From Wuchereria bancrofti (lineage: Eukaryota; Nematoda; Chromadorea; Rhabditida; Onchocercidae): a stretch of DNA of 64,000 bases. Below, one piece after another: positions 39,201 to 54,200 of this stretch (its first letter is position 1; every line of letters starts with the position of its first letter). The notes under the pieces are model-generated. The model did no database searches, had not been told where the DNA came from, and saw nothing but the letters and a program-made list of their open reading frames with translations. A program made the translations under genes and the position numbers. Location of the stretch: positions 6,370,399 to 6,434,398 of the forward strand of contig SSBO01000001.1 of NCBI GenBank assembly GCA_005281725.1, given 5' to 3'.

Positions 39201-42200
39201 TTATAGTTTCCTGAATTGCTTCAACCAAACCTTAACGATACATGTAGAAGGAGTTACAGAATTGGATTAAGTTATTGAAGTGATTTCGGTGCTAAGACTG
39301 GTTTGAATTTAAAATCCACCAATACATATTAAATATACCAATAAAATAAGTACTTACGACTTTCCAGTCTGTATGACAGTTATGTCATGCACAGATGGGC
39401 GCATTTTTTGTTCTTTTTTACTGCGTAATGTCCAATTTCCACTAAAGAATCCTGTTTTCAATCGACCGCTACTGCAATTATATTGGTTTCTTTTTACAAC
39501 TTTTACGTTTAATGGAAGTATCTAGAAGAATTAATAAATAGGATAGACTAATTTTCATTCATGAAAGGAGCTTAACATTAATGTTTCAGTAGTTACAGGG
39601 TGTTTTCGATATTTTTTCTTAGATCTTTTAGTGTAGTAACCGCTAATTGTTACATCTCACAGATGTAAACAAATTTTCTAAAAATTTAATATTTTTGCTG
39701 GTAAGAAAGCAGATGAGAGTCCTTGAAACACTATATAAACAATGATGTACAGACGAGTCGGTATTGCAAGTTTCTTTCATTGCTTTATGAAAATTTTGAA
39801 CGAATTTGGTTTTTACTTGATATAATTCCCCTGTCCAAAACAAAGAGTAAGTAATAAATTATTGGCAGAAAAATAAAGCAAGAAATGCGTATTAAAATGA
39901 CATATAACTTAGATACACTCATTTGAATGTCTAATATAAAATAACAATTTTTAACAATGCAAAAAACGCAATTACTTTTGCAGCAACCTGAAAGTTTTCC
40001 AAATATTTAATGATTTTAACCTTGGAAATTTTGAAGTACCAGTAAGTTGAAGCTTCAATAATCCAAAAACTCCAGTTATTTAATAGATGTTACTTGCTTG
40101 CATAATCTTTGGCTAATTAATCTAGCAAGTTGGTCCATTTTATACCAAGTATAATTCAAGCATCATACATTTTAGAACACGTATGCGGTTGCTGTTGCTG
40201 AGAAGAACCTGGCTGTATGTTACACGTGTGAGAAGGCGGTCGTGAATGCATCGACTGATTGTATCGTGAGAAACGTTTTAGTGTCGGTTGATCGGATACC
40301 GATTCGTCCATCAAGCTCGCTATCTGCAATGATCTGTATTTTAACACGACTAAGACCATTACTTCAATTTCACGTTTATTTAAGGTAATTGTAATTGTAT
40401 GAGGCTCAGACGTTACATATACTCCACTATTGTGAACATATTTAGTATGCATAAGTTGGAGAGACTTTATTTTCAGTTTCCAGAGGATACTCCTTGAATC
40501 AGAAACAAAAACTACGAAACTTGTTTGTAAAACAATTAATCAGTCTTATCACTGAATGGAAACAATATTCACAAGCAGTTTATAAGTTAAATTGAAATAA
40601 AAAACAATTCTCATCTCGTTTAGACTTCCCTTCCTTTTCTTTTAAACAAAAACGAAAAACTAAATAAAGACAAAAAGGTTTTAAAATTTGATTTCTATTC
40701 ATTCGTATGATCTACTAATAATTTTATTAGTCTCTTTTAATTCATTTCTTTCCAACTGGCTAACTGCAAACCTTTCTTTCGGTTTCACTCATTGTTATAT
40801 TTCCAAGTAAATGATGGACTGATGTTCTTTTGAATTTGTAATTCATATGCAGACTTTTCGAGGGAAGATTCAGCTGTGTCAGCCTAACATGATTGACCAA
40901 GCCAGTTATGAACAATGTTTACATCCAAAAGAAGTGAGTGGTAACATAAGTTTATTTTTATTGATCGTTAAAGAGGTTAAACTTCGGGTTCTCAACAAGC
41001 GAGTTGATTTAATGGCAGATGGTACTAGTGAAATAAAATGAACAAATATCAAGTCGAGTGATTTACAGTACCTTCCACTTTATACTTATGCATTCAAATA
41101 CTTCCCCGTTGTATAGAAAGAATTTTAATTGTGCATGCAAGAACTGAATTACTCAGCTAAGAAAAATTACAGCTTTCCTCAGAAAAACCAACAAATGATA
41201 TCTCTTCCACGTGCTGAAAGAAACAGAGATATTGGACGGATTTAGAATTTTCAAAAACGTTCACCTATAATTTCTCGGCTCTCTCATTTCAAATACAACG
41301 CAATCCAAATATTTTCCATCACTATCCAACAGGTGATTAACTAATTTTTGTCTATAGCTATTATTGAAGAATCTTTAACGCCTCCCAGTTACATAATCTA
41401 GTTACATTAAAGAAAAAAGTAGATCAGCATAATTTCGAATGACATATTTTAACTTTCATCATTGGATATGTGTCCTTTTCAATAGTGTAGAATTTGGTGA
41501 ACTCGGTAACTTAAAAACTAGACATATATGAAATTATGATTGGTAACACCCGAATCTAGAATATACGAATGTGTTCCCCCGTTAAATCGTTTTTTACTAG
41601 TCTTATTTATATCTGTTTGGTAGGGGGTCTATATCCTTCCTGGCATGAACAGGGATTGGGAATCGATAGATTGGTAATTCTCTTTCCAGAACATTTTTGG
41701 TGATCACTCATTGAATTCTTCCAAAAGGTGAATTTCTCTTTCATTTCACGGGCGAGAATGTTTGTTGTTTCTCTTCGAATAAACCGCATATGCTAGCTTT
41801 AGATGATGCAGATGGGGCGTCTTTGTAGCAAAGCAAGTTCAGAAATTCTCTCCACTTCAAAAGAGTTCTGGAAAAAGTTTGGCAGACTTGATTTCATCTT
41901 CTGCTTCCACCGTAACAAACTTGGGATGGGTTAGGCCGGAAAAGGCCTTGATGCTACTGAACTGTTTGGAAAATATGGAGATGATGACAGTGTACAAGAG
42001 CAGAAGAGGAAACGGGAGTGCTAAAAGAGCTGCTATATTGCTACTATAAAAGTAACGGAGAAGGTTATTCCTTGCCTTTGCAGTGAATTAGAGAGAAAGA
42101 AAGGGAGAGGGAGAGAAAAAAAGAGATGAAATGATATTAATTCTAAATAACCAAATTAAAATTTAATCACAACTGATTAAATTTAAAATAATTATGGAGA

Positions 42201-45200
42201 GTGTCCTAATAAAGATAATTCGAAAGCAAGCAGTAAATAGCATCAGCAGGTAGGAGTGATCATTAGAAAGTCTCCAATAAAATCAAAAGCATTAATTTAA
42301 AATGAAACTAATTACTCATATCATTTCAGCGTTTGCTTCTTGAATTAATAAATGTTTAACATTCCATATTGCACCTTATCAGTTAAGCCATAAGTGGAGA
42401 AGAAAGAACCTCTAGTATTACTGAAATATTGTTATACTCTAAGAAATGTGTGCCAGATATAGTTCACTAAACTATTTGTTATCTGTGACCCAACACTTTC
42501 ACTACATATCGAAAGATAATTTGTGAACATTATAAAGTAATTCGTTGAATGGTACTGCTAGAATAATTCTGTGTTAATATAACCTGCATGCAATAATGCT
42601 TTATGTTATTATATCTCACAACATATTTTTGCACTTTTCAAAAGTCTCAAGGCTGAGAAGGTGCTGAATATGAATAATAGTCATATTAATCATATGAATT
42701 AATAATCACATCAATCAATAATATAATTAACTAATTATGTTAATAACAAATTACTCAAGCCAAGCAATTATAGGTGTGATTATAGGTCTTTCGAAAAACT
42801 TAGTTCATATGTCTCTATTTCTTGAATACTTCATAATGGAATTTTAGCGTCTTATTCACCTCTTATCACCTTTTATCGGTTTAAACTATAAATGGAAAAG
42901 AAGAAGCTCTTTAGAGAGAGAAAAAGTGTCATAACGAACAAAACAGAACAGAACCTTCTTTAATCATCAAAGGATAATGAAATAAGATTTAGAATCTCAT
43001 TAGAGAAGTTGGAGAGATTTTCCCAGCGTTGCACTCAGGTACCTACAACAAGGTCAATTGCAATTTACACCGCTCTTTTAAAGAAATACGCACACAGTCC
43101 CAATCTATCATTATGCATGAGAAGAATGACATTAATTTCACCGTTAATACAAAAATGTATTTAAATCGAAAAAAGAACAGAACAAGAAAAGTACTATGAA
43201 AATTAGAAGTCACAATTTAGGCAGCTCTTTTCTATTCTAAGAAAATGGATTCCGTGGCAAAATTAATACTATTATGTGGTCTATAATTAAGTTCCAAAAT
43301 TTGAACCTCCGAAGTTTTTTTTAGCGAGCAGCAACTGAGATACAAAGATACCTATAAGCATTCATGAGCGATTATCAAACCGACACTTCAAACATTTCAT
43401 ATTTAACTTTACATTTTATAAATTGGTTAATAAATTTTTTCATTAGCTATTCTAATCCAGTTATTTCCGTCATAGTCTTAGTGGAATGCCGTTTGATTTT
43501 TAATTCAATCAAATGAAAAAAAGCTTACTTCAGACAACTGCCTCGACCGTACCATGATTGCGTGTTGTGATGTGAAATCACCACGCTGCAGTGGTAAATC
43601 GTCAGTTTCAAAAATCCTCAGCACTGGCGTTTGTTGACAGATTCTGTAGCTGACGAGGTCAGAATCACTTAACGGCTGAAATCAAGTAAACAAAATTCAT
43701 ATGAATGCAACTAATCAAAATGACGACAAGAACAGTAAAAACAATTTTTCTTTTAGACAATATGAAAATATGTCGTGAAGAGGAAGGGAAAGAAAAAAGT
43801 TATCCTGCAAAATTTTTGAACAAGGATATGTATGGTAGTATTGAAATTAACGACTTCATTTTATTGCGAAACAAATTTTGAAATTCTCCCGACAGTTTTA
43901 ATACCTTCAGGTCTTCCTATTAATATTAGAAAATGTGCAACTATTTATTAACTAAATCTCAACTGCTTTAATACATAACACTGTAAAACAATCCGAAGAG
44001 AAAGAGAAATATGAACTACTCACATTTGCACTTTATGGAAACTTAACTTTAGAAAAGTGAGTACTTTAAAAAATAAATATAAAAATTTTAAGATGGATTA
44101 ACAAAAAAATGCACTAAGTTGTAGCTATCAGAAACTTTTCCATCGTTTTATACTCAGAAAGTGGAGGGAAGAGAAGACTAATATACTCCAATTAAGTGAG
44201 ATGAAATCGAATGGCTTTTCTTTCTATTTCTTTCTAAAAAATAAAAAAAAAAAATGAACCGGAAATAAGGGATAAAATAAAATGAAGTGTGATAAACATT
44301 ACTCTGCACAACCAACGAACAGGAAGATAGAATTAATGCATTTGTGAGAAGCATATATATATATATGCAAGAGAGATGTCACTGTCATTGTTCTATTGGA
44401 GCAGTAAAAAGAGGTCATCCTGAACAATATTCTAATAAGTACACTGACCATTTTCGCTTCTGACCCATTGATATAAATAGCTATGTCAGTTTGAAGGTAG
44501 GCTTCTTAGTTAATGAACTAATTCAGAATTATTCCAAAAATAAGGAAGATCTGATTAATCCAAATCTACAGCTACTGAAATACTTTAGATAAAGGTGGGA
44601 TATTTCTGATCTCAATAGATATAAATTTGAACGCGCAACACATAACGTTGCTTTTTTGGAAAATTTGAGAACACTAAAAATGATTATTAATCTTTGAACG
44701 TTATGCTGGAATTTTTTTTAAAAAAATTGAAGTAGAAAGAGAATAAGCTAGACAGAAATCGAAGTGAAACAAAGAGCAAATAGAACTAAACAAAATATCT
44801 TCAGCCTGAATTCACTAAAGATTCCTTTAGGAACAAATTATTTCAGCAAGCAAATTTTAATCAGATTTTAATTTCAATATGCAAAAGACAAGATGAAAAA
44901 AAGTATAGAAAAACAATCTCCACTCACTTTTTAATAAATTCCCTTTATTTCAAGAGAAAATCCCACAAAATTATAAATAAAGTTGACGATTTTTTGGGTA
45001 AAAGAAAAAAGAAGAATGAAACAGTCCTTTTGTTTCAAAATTAAAATGAAATTGCAGATTCCTTCCGTTATTTTCAAATATATTTCCTGAATCAAAAAGT
45101 GTCAAGGCAACCTCCGGACATCATTTTAGTTGTTTAAAATTGGACCTCTTTAATGAAGCATTTAAATTATGTTAATTACAATAATTAATGTATAAAAGCT

Positions 45201-48200
45201 CAATTATTTTTGAAAACATAAGCTAAGAACAATCCATCCTTTTATAACGAGAATGGATGTTAACAAATAAGGAAAGACAAGGGCAATGGCATTTCAAAAT
45301 AGTCGATGAGTGTTCGATCTGGGAATATTCAGGAAACATACCCAATTTGGTAAATTAGCTGCATAATGACGATTGAAATTCAAAAAATTTCATCTTTGTT
45401 CAGTTTTTTAATTTATTGTTTTTATCGCTTTCTGTTTCTTCGTCATATACGTTGAACTCTGAAAATTTGATTGAAATGCTTAAAGGCACCGATAGGATGG
45501 TCCTACCAACCGTAAATTTGCTTTTTACTTCAGTTCTACTTTTTCTTTGTAGCACAGGGGAAAGTGAACTAAGGAATAGGAAAAAATATTTAAAAAGAAC
45601 GATGCTTTATTTTTACAAAGATTATTAAAAACCTACTTAAAGAAATTTATAATTGAATTAACATATCTTGATTTTATCTTTTTACTTCTAATTACTGAAT
45701 TACGGAAACTTTCTTACATAGTGGCGAACAAATTACAAATTTGTTATTCAAATTTTCATTCTGGCCTTTGTGACAGATATGAACTTGAAGCACATGCATA
45801 AAATATTACGGGAAAAAGTTAAGTAATAGACGAAAGCCTATCGGTCTGTTTCGTCACGAACAGCTTTTCCGAGGTTGTTCTGTGTGTCGTCATCATTGCA
45901 GGTTTGCAAGAAAAGAAACTGCAGATCTTGTTGGGAGTAAAATCTGTTCATAAAACATATTTAATTAAAATTTACGCTATTAAAAAAAAATATTCACGGA
46001 AATACTTTCGTTTAAAGTCATAGTAAACAGTGAATGATGAAATCATAGGAAACGAGTGAATGATGAAATTTGAAATCAAATTTTCAAATCAGAATGAAGT
46101 GAAGACAAAAGAAGTTTGACATAATGTTGTAAATTTTTAATGGACGATAACGTCTTCGTCCATCATTAATATAAATTTGATTAAATGCTGACCTTGGAAG
46201 ACAGAAGTTATTTTTTGAAAGAAGTGACGTAATTCTGTATTTTTCTGTTTTAAAAATGTGAATTGACAGCAGAAAAGAAAACAATGAAATATTCGCAATT
46301 AACTTTTGAAATTATTCCAATGATGATAATAAATGAAAAGATGAATGAAAGGAAATAGTTGGGAGAAATTTTGTGTGGGAAAAGACATTCGTTAGAAACA
46401 TGAGAAAAAAATTTTTTTAGACTGCTAAAGTTTCCAGTGTAAAGTTTAGTTATGTTTTTGTACGAAAATTGGTGCTTGAAATTCTATTGCTTGAATGATA
46501 TGTGAATGAAAAAAGTCAAGAAAAAAAAAATTAAAAGAATTGAAAAGTAATGCTTCTTTTAATTTCTAAAAAAACTAAAAATTTTCTCGCAGACTGAACA
46601 TCAATCATAATTATATCGTTAAATAACTGAAACAAAATAGAGGGGAGAGAGAGACAGAGAACATTTTGATTACTTTCATAGGAAGGACAAAAAGAGCAAA
46701 GTGCAGAGTGGTGAGAGGGCGGAAGAGTTTTAACATCAATTCATTTCTATTTATTTCATTTGTAAGAAAATCTTGCTTGAAACAAAAAGCAAGTTTGAAA
46801 TAACATAATTTCACTAAATTTTGAGTGGTTTCGTAGAAGTATCCATGTTGCATAATAAAGTGTTGTAATAGGTTCGGTCAAGCGTACCAGAAATGGAAAT
46901 AAATTTATAAACAAGAGCGGAAAGCGGAGTCATTTCCTTGTGTTTCTTTTCTTGATGCATCACATCTTTATTAAAACCATTTAAACCAATCAAACATAAA
47001 TTTGTCAAATGATCTCTCTGTAAAAATCAGGAGGAAAAAAGAAATAATATGAGATAGAGGAAAAGTTACTGACGAACGAAGGATAATTCATCTTCTTTAT
47101 CTTCTTTACAAACTTTCTTTAAAATTAAGACAAAACTCCTATCAGAAATGTGTGTATTGGAAAACGAAGTAGCAACATTATTGAGGCCTACTAGCTATAC
47201 AAGTTATATGAACATCAGGAAAATGTCCAAAAAGTTCAGCAAAGAAAGTGTTGTGAATGATTAGCTGAAATTATTTCTCCTCAGGTTCACATCAAACAAA
47301 AATTACACTTCAAAACTATTTCTAAAAATTCTTAAAAATTTCACGCTCGATTAAATTAATTTTTTACTTCCAAAAGGTTATTGTCATAGCAAGATGAAAG
47401 CAAAATTCTTAATTCTTAAGGAAATAATATTTTGGTATCCATTTTATTATAAGCATTAATTTATAGTTTGAGTTGAAAATGAAATCTGCAAAGATTTAAT
47501 AAGCTTTAAAATATGTACGAGCGACTAATTAGCCAACCGTCTCAGTTCAATTGGGTACAGAAACAGACAGGTGACAACACCTTATTGTATTCAAGACAGA
47601 GAAGTAAAAAAAGCAGTGCATCAGAACTGTCAAAATTTTGGCGATATGGATGGAATTTCAATTTAAAGTGAATTTAAATTAAGCTCAATCCAGAAAGACT
47701 TAAAAATTAATTAAATTTTCGACAAAAATGAAGCTGTAATAATTTACATTTATGAGGAATATGTATTTAAAACCTTAATTAAAAAACGAATTTAAAAAGC
47801 ATTTTGGTTTATGATTTTTCTGATTTATAAGTTCATAATTTTTCAGAAACTTCAAAGTTAAACAAACGATATATGTGGTTACCTCTGTCAAGACAATGAC
47901 TCAATAAGAAATCATTTTAATTTTTTGAAATGAAAAATTTTCAAGAAAAAGTGCACGTCGAAGAACATCCGAAATTAAAAAAATGACATTCTGCATATAC
48001 TTTTCTTCTGTTCCTTTTAGGATAGGAAACAAAATTTGTTCAGTGGACTGTAATTCAAACACCACATAGGATTTCATCCTGATTTGTTTTAAAGCGAAAG
48101 GGTCAAAATTTTAATACTAATAATAATAATGTGAGGTGGTTGTTCACCAAAACATAGTTACGTCGTCAATTTTGAAAGTTAAAAGAGAATAAAGTAGTTT

Positions 48201-51200
48201 GACGACTAATCCATCAAAAGGAGTGAAGTTCACCAATTCAGGAAGTGTAATTATTTGTAATATTGTAAATTTGTTCTGAAAAAAATTTCTATCTGAACAG
48301 TGAAGGAAAGGAAAAAGTTTTAGGGAGGACAAAAATTTATTGTGCTTTTTAATCAGAGATAACTGAAACTACTATTTGAAGAATTCCGAAATGAAGTCGA
48401 AATTGGAGGGAGTAATTTCAAAAAATAATCAGTGTTCTCATCTTATGTGTAACATTCGAGGTACTTTCATGGTAAATATTCTGGTAGAATAATAAGTGAC
48501 GCCGATGATGCGGGAAGAAATAAAAATTAATTTGCCCGATTAGAAGGGTTATTACAATCAATTTCGAAATGTTATTGTGACTTCATGACATGCCACCTTC
48601 CATCTAAAATTCTCGTTTTAAATTAGCTCATTTATTTATAAAACGATCTCTTTATTAATTTTTTTAGCAATCATTTTTTTAGAAAATAATTTTTCTTTTT
48701 AATAAAAGTGATTTTAAAATGATCTCAAACATATTTAATAGTTTATCCCAGATGATAAAACGAGTTACTAATTAGCGATAATCAATCATTCTGCAGCAGT
48801 TTTAATCAATGAATATATGCATATTATCATCTACTATTCTGAAGCATGAATGCGCCGGTCATCTTCGGAAAGATTCCCTAAATGAAGTGACAAGACAAAT
48901 TCCAATAGTACTTATTAGTCTAGCGTGAACTTTTTTTAAGCTCCCAGTCATTCTCACTTAAACTGGCAGTCAGTTTAAGTTCCTACTTATTCTCAGAATG
49001 GAAAGAAAATATTCTACAATCCGAATTCTTCAGGAAAAGGAAGTGTTAGAAGTGTAAAATTTCTCGCATTCCAATACTTAATTTCATTAAAAAAAAATTT
49101 CATTGAAAATTTAAAAAAATGCAAAATACTGCTTAATTTTGGACATTACAGGACATCACCAGAAAATATGCAACGGATAGTACGGAAGTTTTGGAAAGAA
49201 ATCCTTTTTTCATGAAAAAAGATAAAATTCATCAAACTTCTCTTTCAATTGTGCTTACAGAACTCAACTTTTTTCAAGACAAAAACTTCATAGATAATTT
49301 ATCAAAAATCATTATAAAATATAAAATTAAGTGAAAAAATTATATAAAACAGCAATTGTAGTGGCAATTAAAAGAAATTTAATGATTGGTAGATTTACCA
49401 CAAATTACTGATAAGATAATGACAAATATTCTTTCAATAGATCGTTACGTCGTATCACACCTGACAGCTAGAATGGCGGAAGCTTTTAAAATTTATTTGC
49501 AATTTCTAGAAAAGTGATGACTTTCAGAAATATATGAATACAATCTATCAGATTAAATGAATTTATATTATTGAAAAGAAAACTATAAAAAATATTTGAC
49601 ATTTTATGTGGCATATAGCTATAAGTAATAATTACACTTTATTTTGCAGAATAACTGTTAATGGTAGGGTAAAAAGAGAAAAGATTTTGAAGAATTATGA
49701 TATCTTAGCAGAAATCACTGAAAATGTAGAAATTTGGTTGAAATTAAGGCGACGTTTTGCAATGATCACCCCGTAAAGTACTTGGAGCAAATAGTGGATA
49801 GACTCAAAACGACGAAAATAGCGGAGGAAAAGGCAAATGAAATTGTCAGTTTATTATTCGATCATTTAAATTTGATTTCTGATGGAATGTTTTTTCCTGA
49901 TCTTTTGAAGAGTTTTTAAATGGAATTTTTAAAAAAATTTCAATACAGACAGATAGATTAGAAATAGCTCGCTTACACTATTCGCTTTATTAATATAATT
50001 TTTAAATATTGAAAGCACTAAATAACAATTATATGGAAAACTAAATTTGTCACATCTACAGTAAAATCTCAGTTAAAGTTTAAAGATTTAAACAGATCGA
50101 AATTTAAAAAGTGTCAACAAAATTAAATGAAAGTCATAATGTATCAATTAATTATAAAAGCAAAAAAGCTTTAAACGAATGATACCTAAAATTAGAAGAA
50201 TGTTAAGCTCAAATCGTTACGTCTAAAAGGATAAATGAATATGAAGTGACAGTTAACAAAAAGAAATATGAACTAAAATCAAAATAACTTTTAATTTCTT
50301 ACAAAGTGCATACATTGTGCTTTTATTTCAAGTGGTCTAACAGAGCACATTGTTATTTATATTTTATGCGTGATAAGAAGCTTAGAATTTATATTTTCAA
50401 ACTTTTTACATATTGCTATTGTTTATGCTAAATTTGAAAATGCATGACTAATCCTGAAACATTGCCTATAGTTTTATTTGTGTAACCCGTCAACTCTCAT
50501 TCTTGAAATAATCTGAGACGATGATGTGATAATCATTAAATTTGAACAGTACTTTAAACAAACAATAAAGAAGTTCTATGAATTGAACTTTGGATAACAT
50601 CGCAAAACTCACTGTATTTTGCATAAACCAGTTGGCTAAAATAACGGTGAATTCATTAAAGACTCTGACATGAAAAAGATTAATATTTGAAGATGATCAA
50701 TGGCAACTTTGAATTGGAGAAAAAATGTTATCTGCTATTATATACTGAATTTAATTAATAAAGAATAAATTTTAATCACATATGGACGGTTAAGCAGACT
50801 ATGTAGAAAATCATCATTTTATGCTCAAAACAAGCGCAGACAATGATGCGACAGCAATGAAAATTCCAAAGTTTACGCAGCTGCGACGGATATTAGTTAT
50901 GATAGTAACGTAATCACGAATATGCATTAATTGATCAGAAACTGCAAAGAAAAGCAATCACACTTGGATCGTCTAAGGACTGTTAGTGTTGAGGATTCTG
51001 TTTGAAAGGAATTCTGCGCTAGAAACCTTTCCAATATTTTCACGGATTTTCGAAAAGGTTTAGTGCTGTTTGTTTTCAATAAACAATAGTACTGATTACT
51101 CCTTGACTGGCAAATAATATATGAAATTCAAGGATTAATAAATTGTCGTGTATGAAAACATTGCGCCCTCGAGTGTGATGACATTAATATTCGATTTTCT

Positions 51201-54200
51201 GATAATAGTAATAATATTAACTGAAAAATGAAGTGATAAAAGTAACAGAAAAGTTTTTACTCAATTAATCTCATCTAACTTTCTTGCTTTATATTTTATG
51301 AGATGAAATTTTTAATTTGCATTTTAGTACGCAGTATAATAAATGAATCAATAACAAACAATGGTGAATAGTGAAAGGGTAAACCATTTTTAGAATTTCT
51401 GTTGTAAGATACTGCTCAGTGCAATGTGAAATAGATAATTTAAATGAATGGTTTAAAGCAAAATAGTGCAGGAGTAAAGAGTCGTAATTTACTTTTATCA
51501 GGTGATGTAAATTAAAAGCAGTATGAAGTACGAATTTTAAAATCATTCTCAAAAGGTTTTCTTTTTGTGCTCACGCTTCACGTTTCATTATCATTCGATA
51601 TTTATCTGATCGTTCAAACGGTGACCCAAAAAACGGGACAGATACTTCAGCACTGTTAAAAATCAGTTGTTCAACCAATTCTAAACAATATTGAAATTAT
51701 TACCTTATTGTTTATTATCATAATATTCAGAAGGACGAAAAACGGCAACTATTTATTAAATTTCTACATTTCAGCTACCCGAAGCTCATTTACGAGTTAA
51801 TTTAAATTTGTTAATGAACTTCGTATTTTGAAGGCTTTTTATAGCAATAAAGATTCATGTATGTGAAATTTAAAACTCTTCGACATAAATAAATGAAATG
51901 AAGACTGAAGAAGGATGAAAAATGAATTGTAAATCAGTAAGTATATCGAGCGGATCATTATAATATTAAAAATTGAGGTAAACAGGACAATTAAAAGTGT
52001 ATGACGTGGTGAAGCATTGTACTTGATGAAAGCAACACAAGAAATGAATAAATATTTCCACTACTGACTTTTTTCTCGTTTTAACCGATATGAAATAACA
52101 AAATAATATCTAATAATTTTTCTTTGGCAGAAAACTATTTAAATCAGCGGCCAGAAACCAGAAATCATTTTTCTTCTAAATTTTCATTCTTTTTTTGAAT
52201 GAAATTTTAATAGTGAAAAATGGAAGAGAAACAGCTACAATTAACTTCTTAACGATCAACTAGAAAACGAATAAACGAATAAGTTTTATGAAGTTAATTT
52301 CCCCACTAATTATGATAAATAATCGATGAAAGAATTAAGCTCTTAGCAACTACGCATACAACATGAAATCCTAATGTTAATTTCCGAGGGAACAGCACTT
52401 ATTTTTGGCGTAAATTTGAAATGAACGGACGAAATAATACAATGATGATAAACGGGCGGAGTATGGACAATTTCGCCGTACATTATCTACACAAAACAAC
52501 TTGTCGTTCTTCTCTTCGCCTTCGTCTTTTAGCCTTTTCTCTATTTCTCAAGGACTTTCATTCTTTTCAATAAAATTGATTTAAATTCGAGCATGCGTCA
52601 AGGCTGACGCCTGACGAATTGGTGGTCATTTGATTGACGCTTCTGTTCAATATTGTAAGCTATGCATGAAAATGAATAGACCCGATGCTGGGCGATTTTT
52701 TTCAAGTTTTTTTAATATTTCAAAATCATTCAAAGAAATTCCTTTTAAATTTGCCATGAATTTTGAAAAACAACTTTTTGAAAGCACTTTCTTTTCAAAT
52801 ATGTCTAAATATAAAATTCCTTTGAATTAAACCTAAAAAAGTCACGAATTAGATAAAATCTTTTTAAATAATAGTGGAAAAAATGTGGTAAGTAGAATTT
52901 TGATTGAATTTATCACTGCTTTTACCCTTTCCCTGAAATGAAAGTTATGTTTGGCAAGAGACTTTTCTAAACGAAATTTCTTTGTTATCATCAACTTTTA
53001 TAGCTTTATATAAAAAAATTTATATAAAAATATTGTCCAGAAAATTTATGCTAGAAAACGTTGAATATAACAAAAGATTAATAATTTTCAGAAATACCAA
53101 CAGTGGAATATTTCACCAATGCAAAATCTTATATGAAACATTAAATTAATTTCTTGCGAATTAATTCGTGTTGACAAAGTTGTTACAAAATCTGATGGAT
53201 CGGAACCTAAATGAATCACAGAGGTGAGTACTGCCAAGTAGACACTGCATTTTTAAGGGGTCAATAAATTCTGTCGAAGTGAATGGCAAAGAAGGATACT
53301 AACTGGTGAGATACGATACAACGTTTTCATCCAACTTCATTATATTCTCTTGGTGTTTAGCGCCTTTCCTTACCCGCCAATAGCATATGCAACCAATTTC
53401 ACAGAAGGGAGGACTGTGGGCTTCATAATTTAACCCAAAATGTATATGTTTCTTACAGAACACATTTCCAATTGATTTCTTCTAGACAACTGATTGTTTC
53501 TGGAATGTAAATGAAAATCGTCAGGATTACTTCAATGACTAATTTCATACTACTTTATTAATATTGTACTCCATTGATCGCTAATTTAAAATAGGTTACT
53601 TTTAGAGTTCATAATCCACTATTTCTGATGAAGTCATAAATTTGACAACAATATCTTTTAACTCTTACTATGTAACCGGATTTGTTCCGGATCTCTTCTC
53701 AAGCCTCCTTTCTCCACATCATTAATATTATCCCATTAATATCATATAGCCCATATTGGAGCAAAGTAAAGTATGTTTTTTATTTCACCGAACTAAACCA
53801 TCGACCAACTAATAATTAATGAAGCAGCATCATAGCAAAACAATTGAAAATTCCGCTCGTATTTCAACGCAGCAACATTGATCGCATTTCAGATTAACTT
53901 AAAGTAGGAGAATGACTAGAAGATATATACTTCATAGAGTACTATGGATCACTAATACCATCCTTCTCAACAAATCAATTCTTCAATTATTCAACAAAAA
54001 TAAGCTAAAAAAAGCAACAAGAAAGATTCTTACATAAAAAGCTTCTAGAATCGAAGTAATGTTGATTTTTATGAATTTCACTTCTGCAATGACTGTTTAG
54101 TTGTAAAGAATCAATAACTGATAAAGTAAATGAATAGATAAAGTATACTACACCAAACATTCCTGACCAGTGCTAACATAGTGCGCTCAGTAGTTTTGTT

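Noticed and set aside
39643..39843. Minus-strand 66-codon open frame between two exons.
   Set aside because: No convincing splice pair or phase match; composition like intron.
42086..42130. GA-rich run as a possible GAGA regulatory element.
   Set aside because: Purine runs recur across the window (9055, 46635) and look like simple sequence.
45300..45330. GTGTTCGATCTGG in the dispersed repeat, resembling a tRNA T-loop.
   Set aside because: No matching T-stem, anticodon arm or acceptor stem around it.
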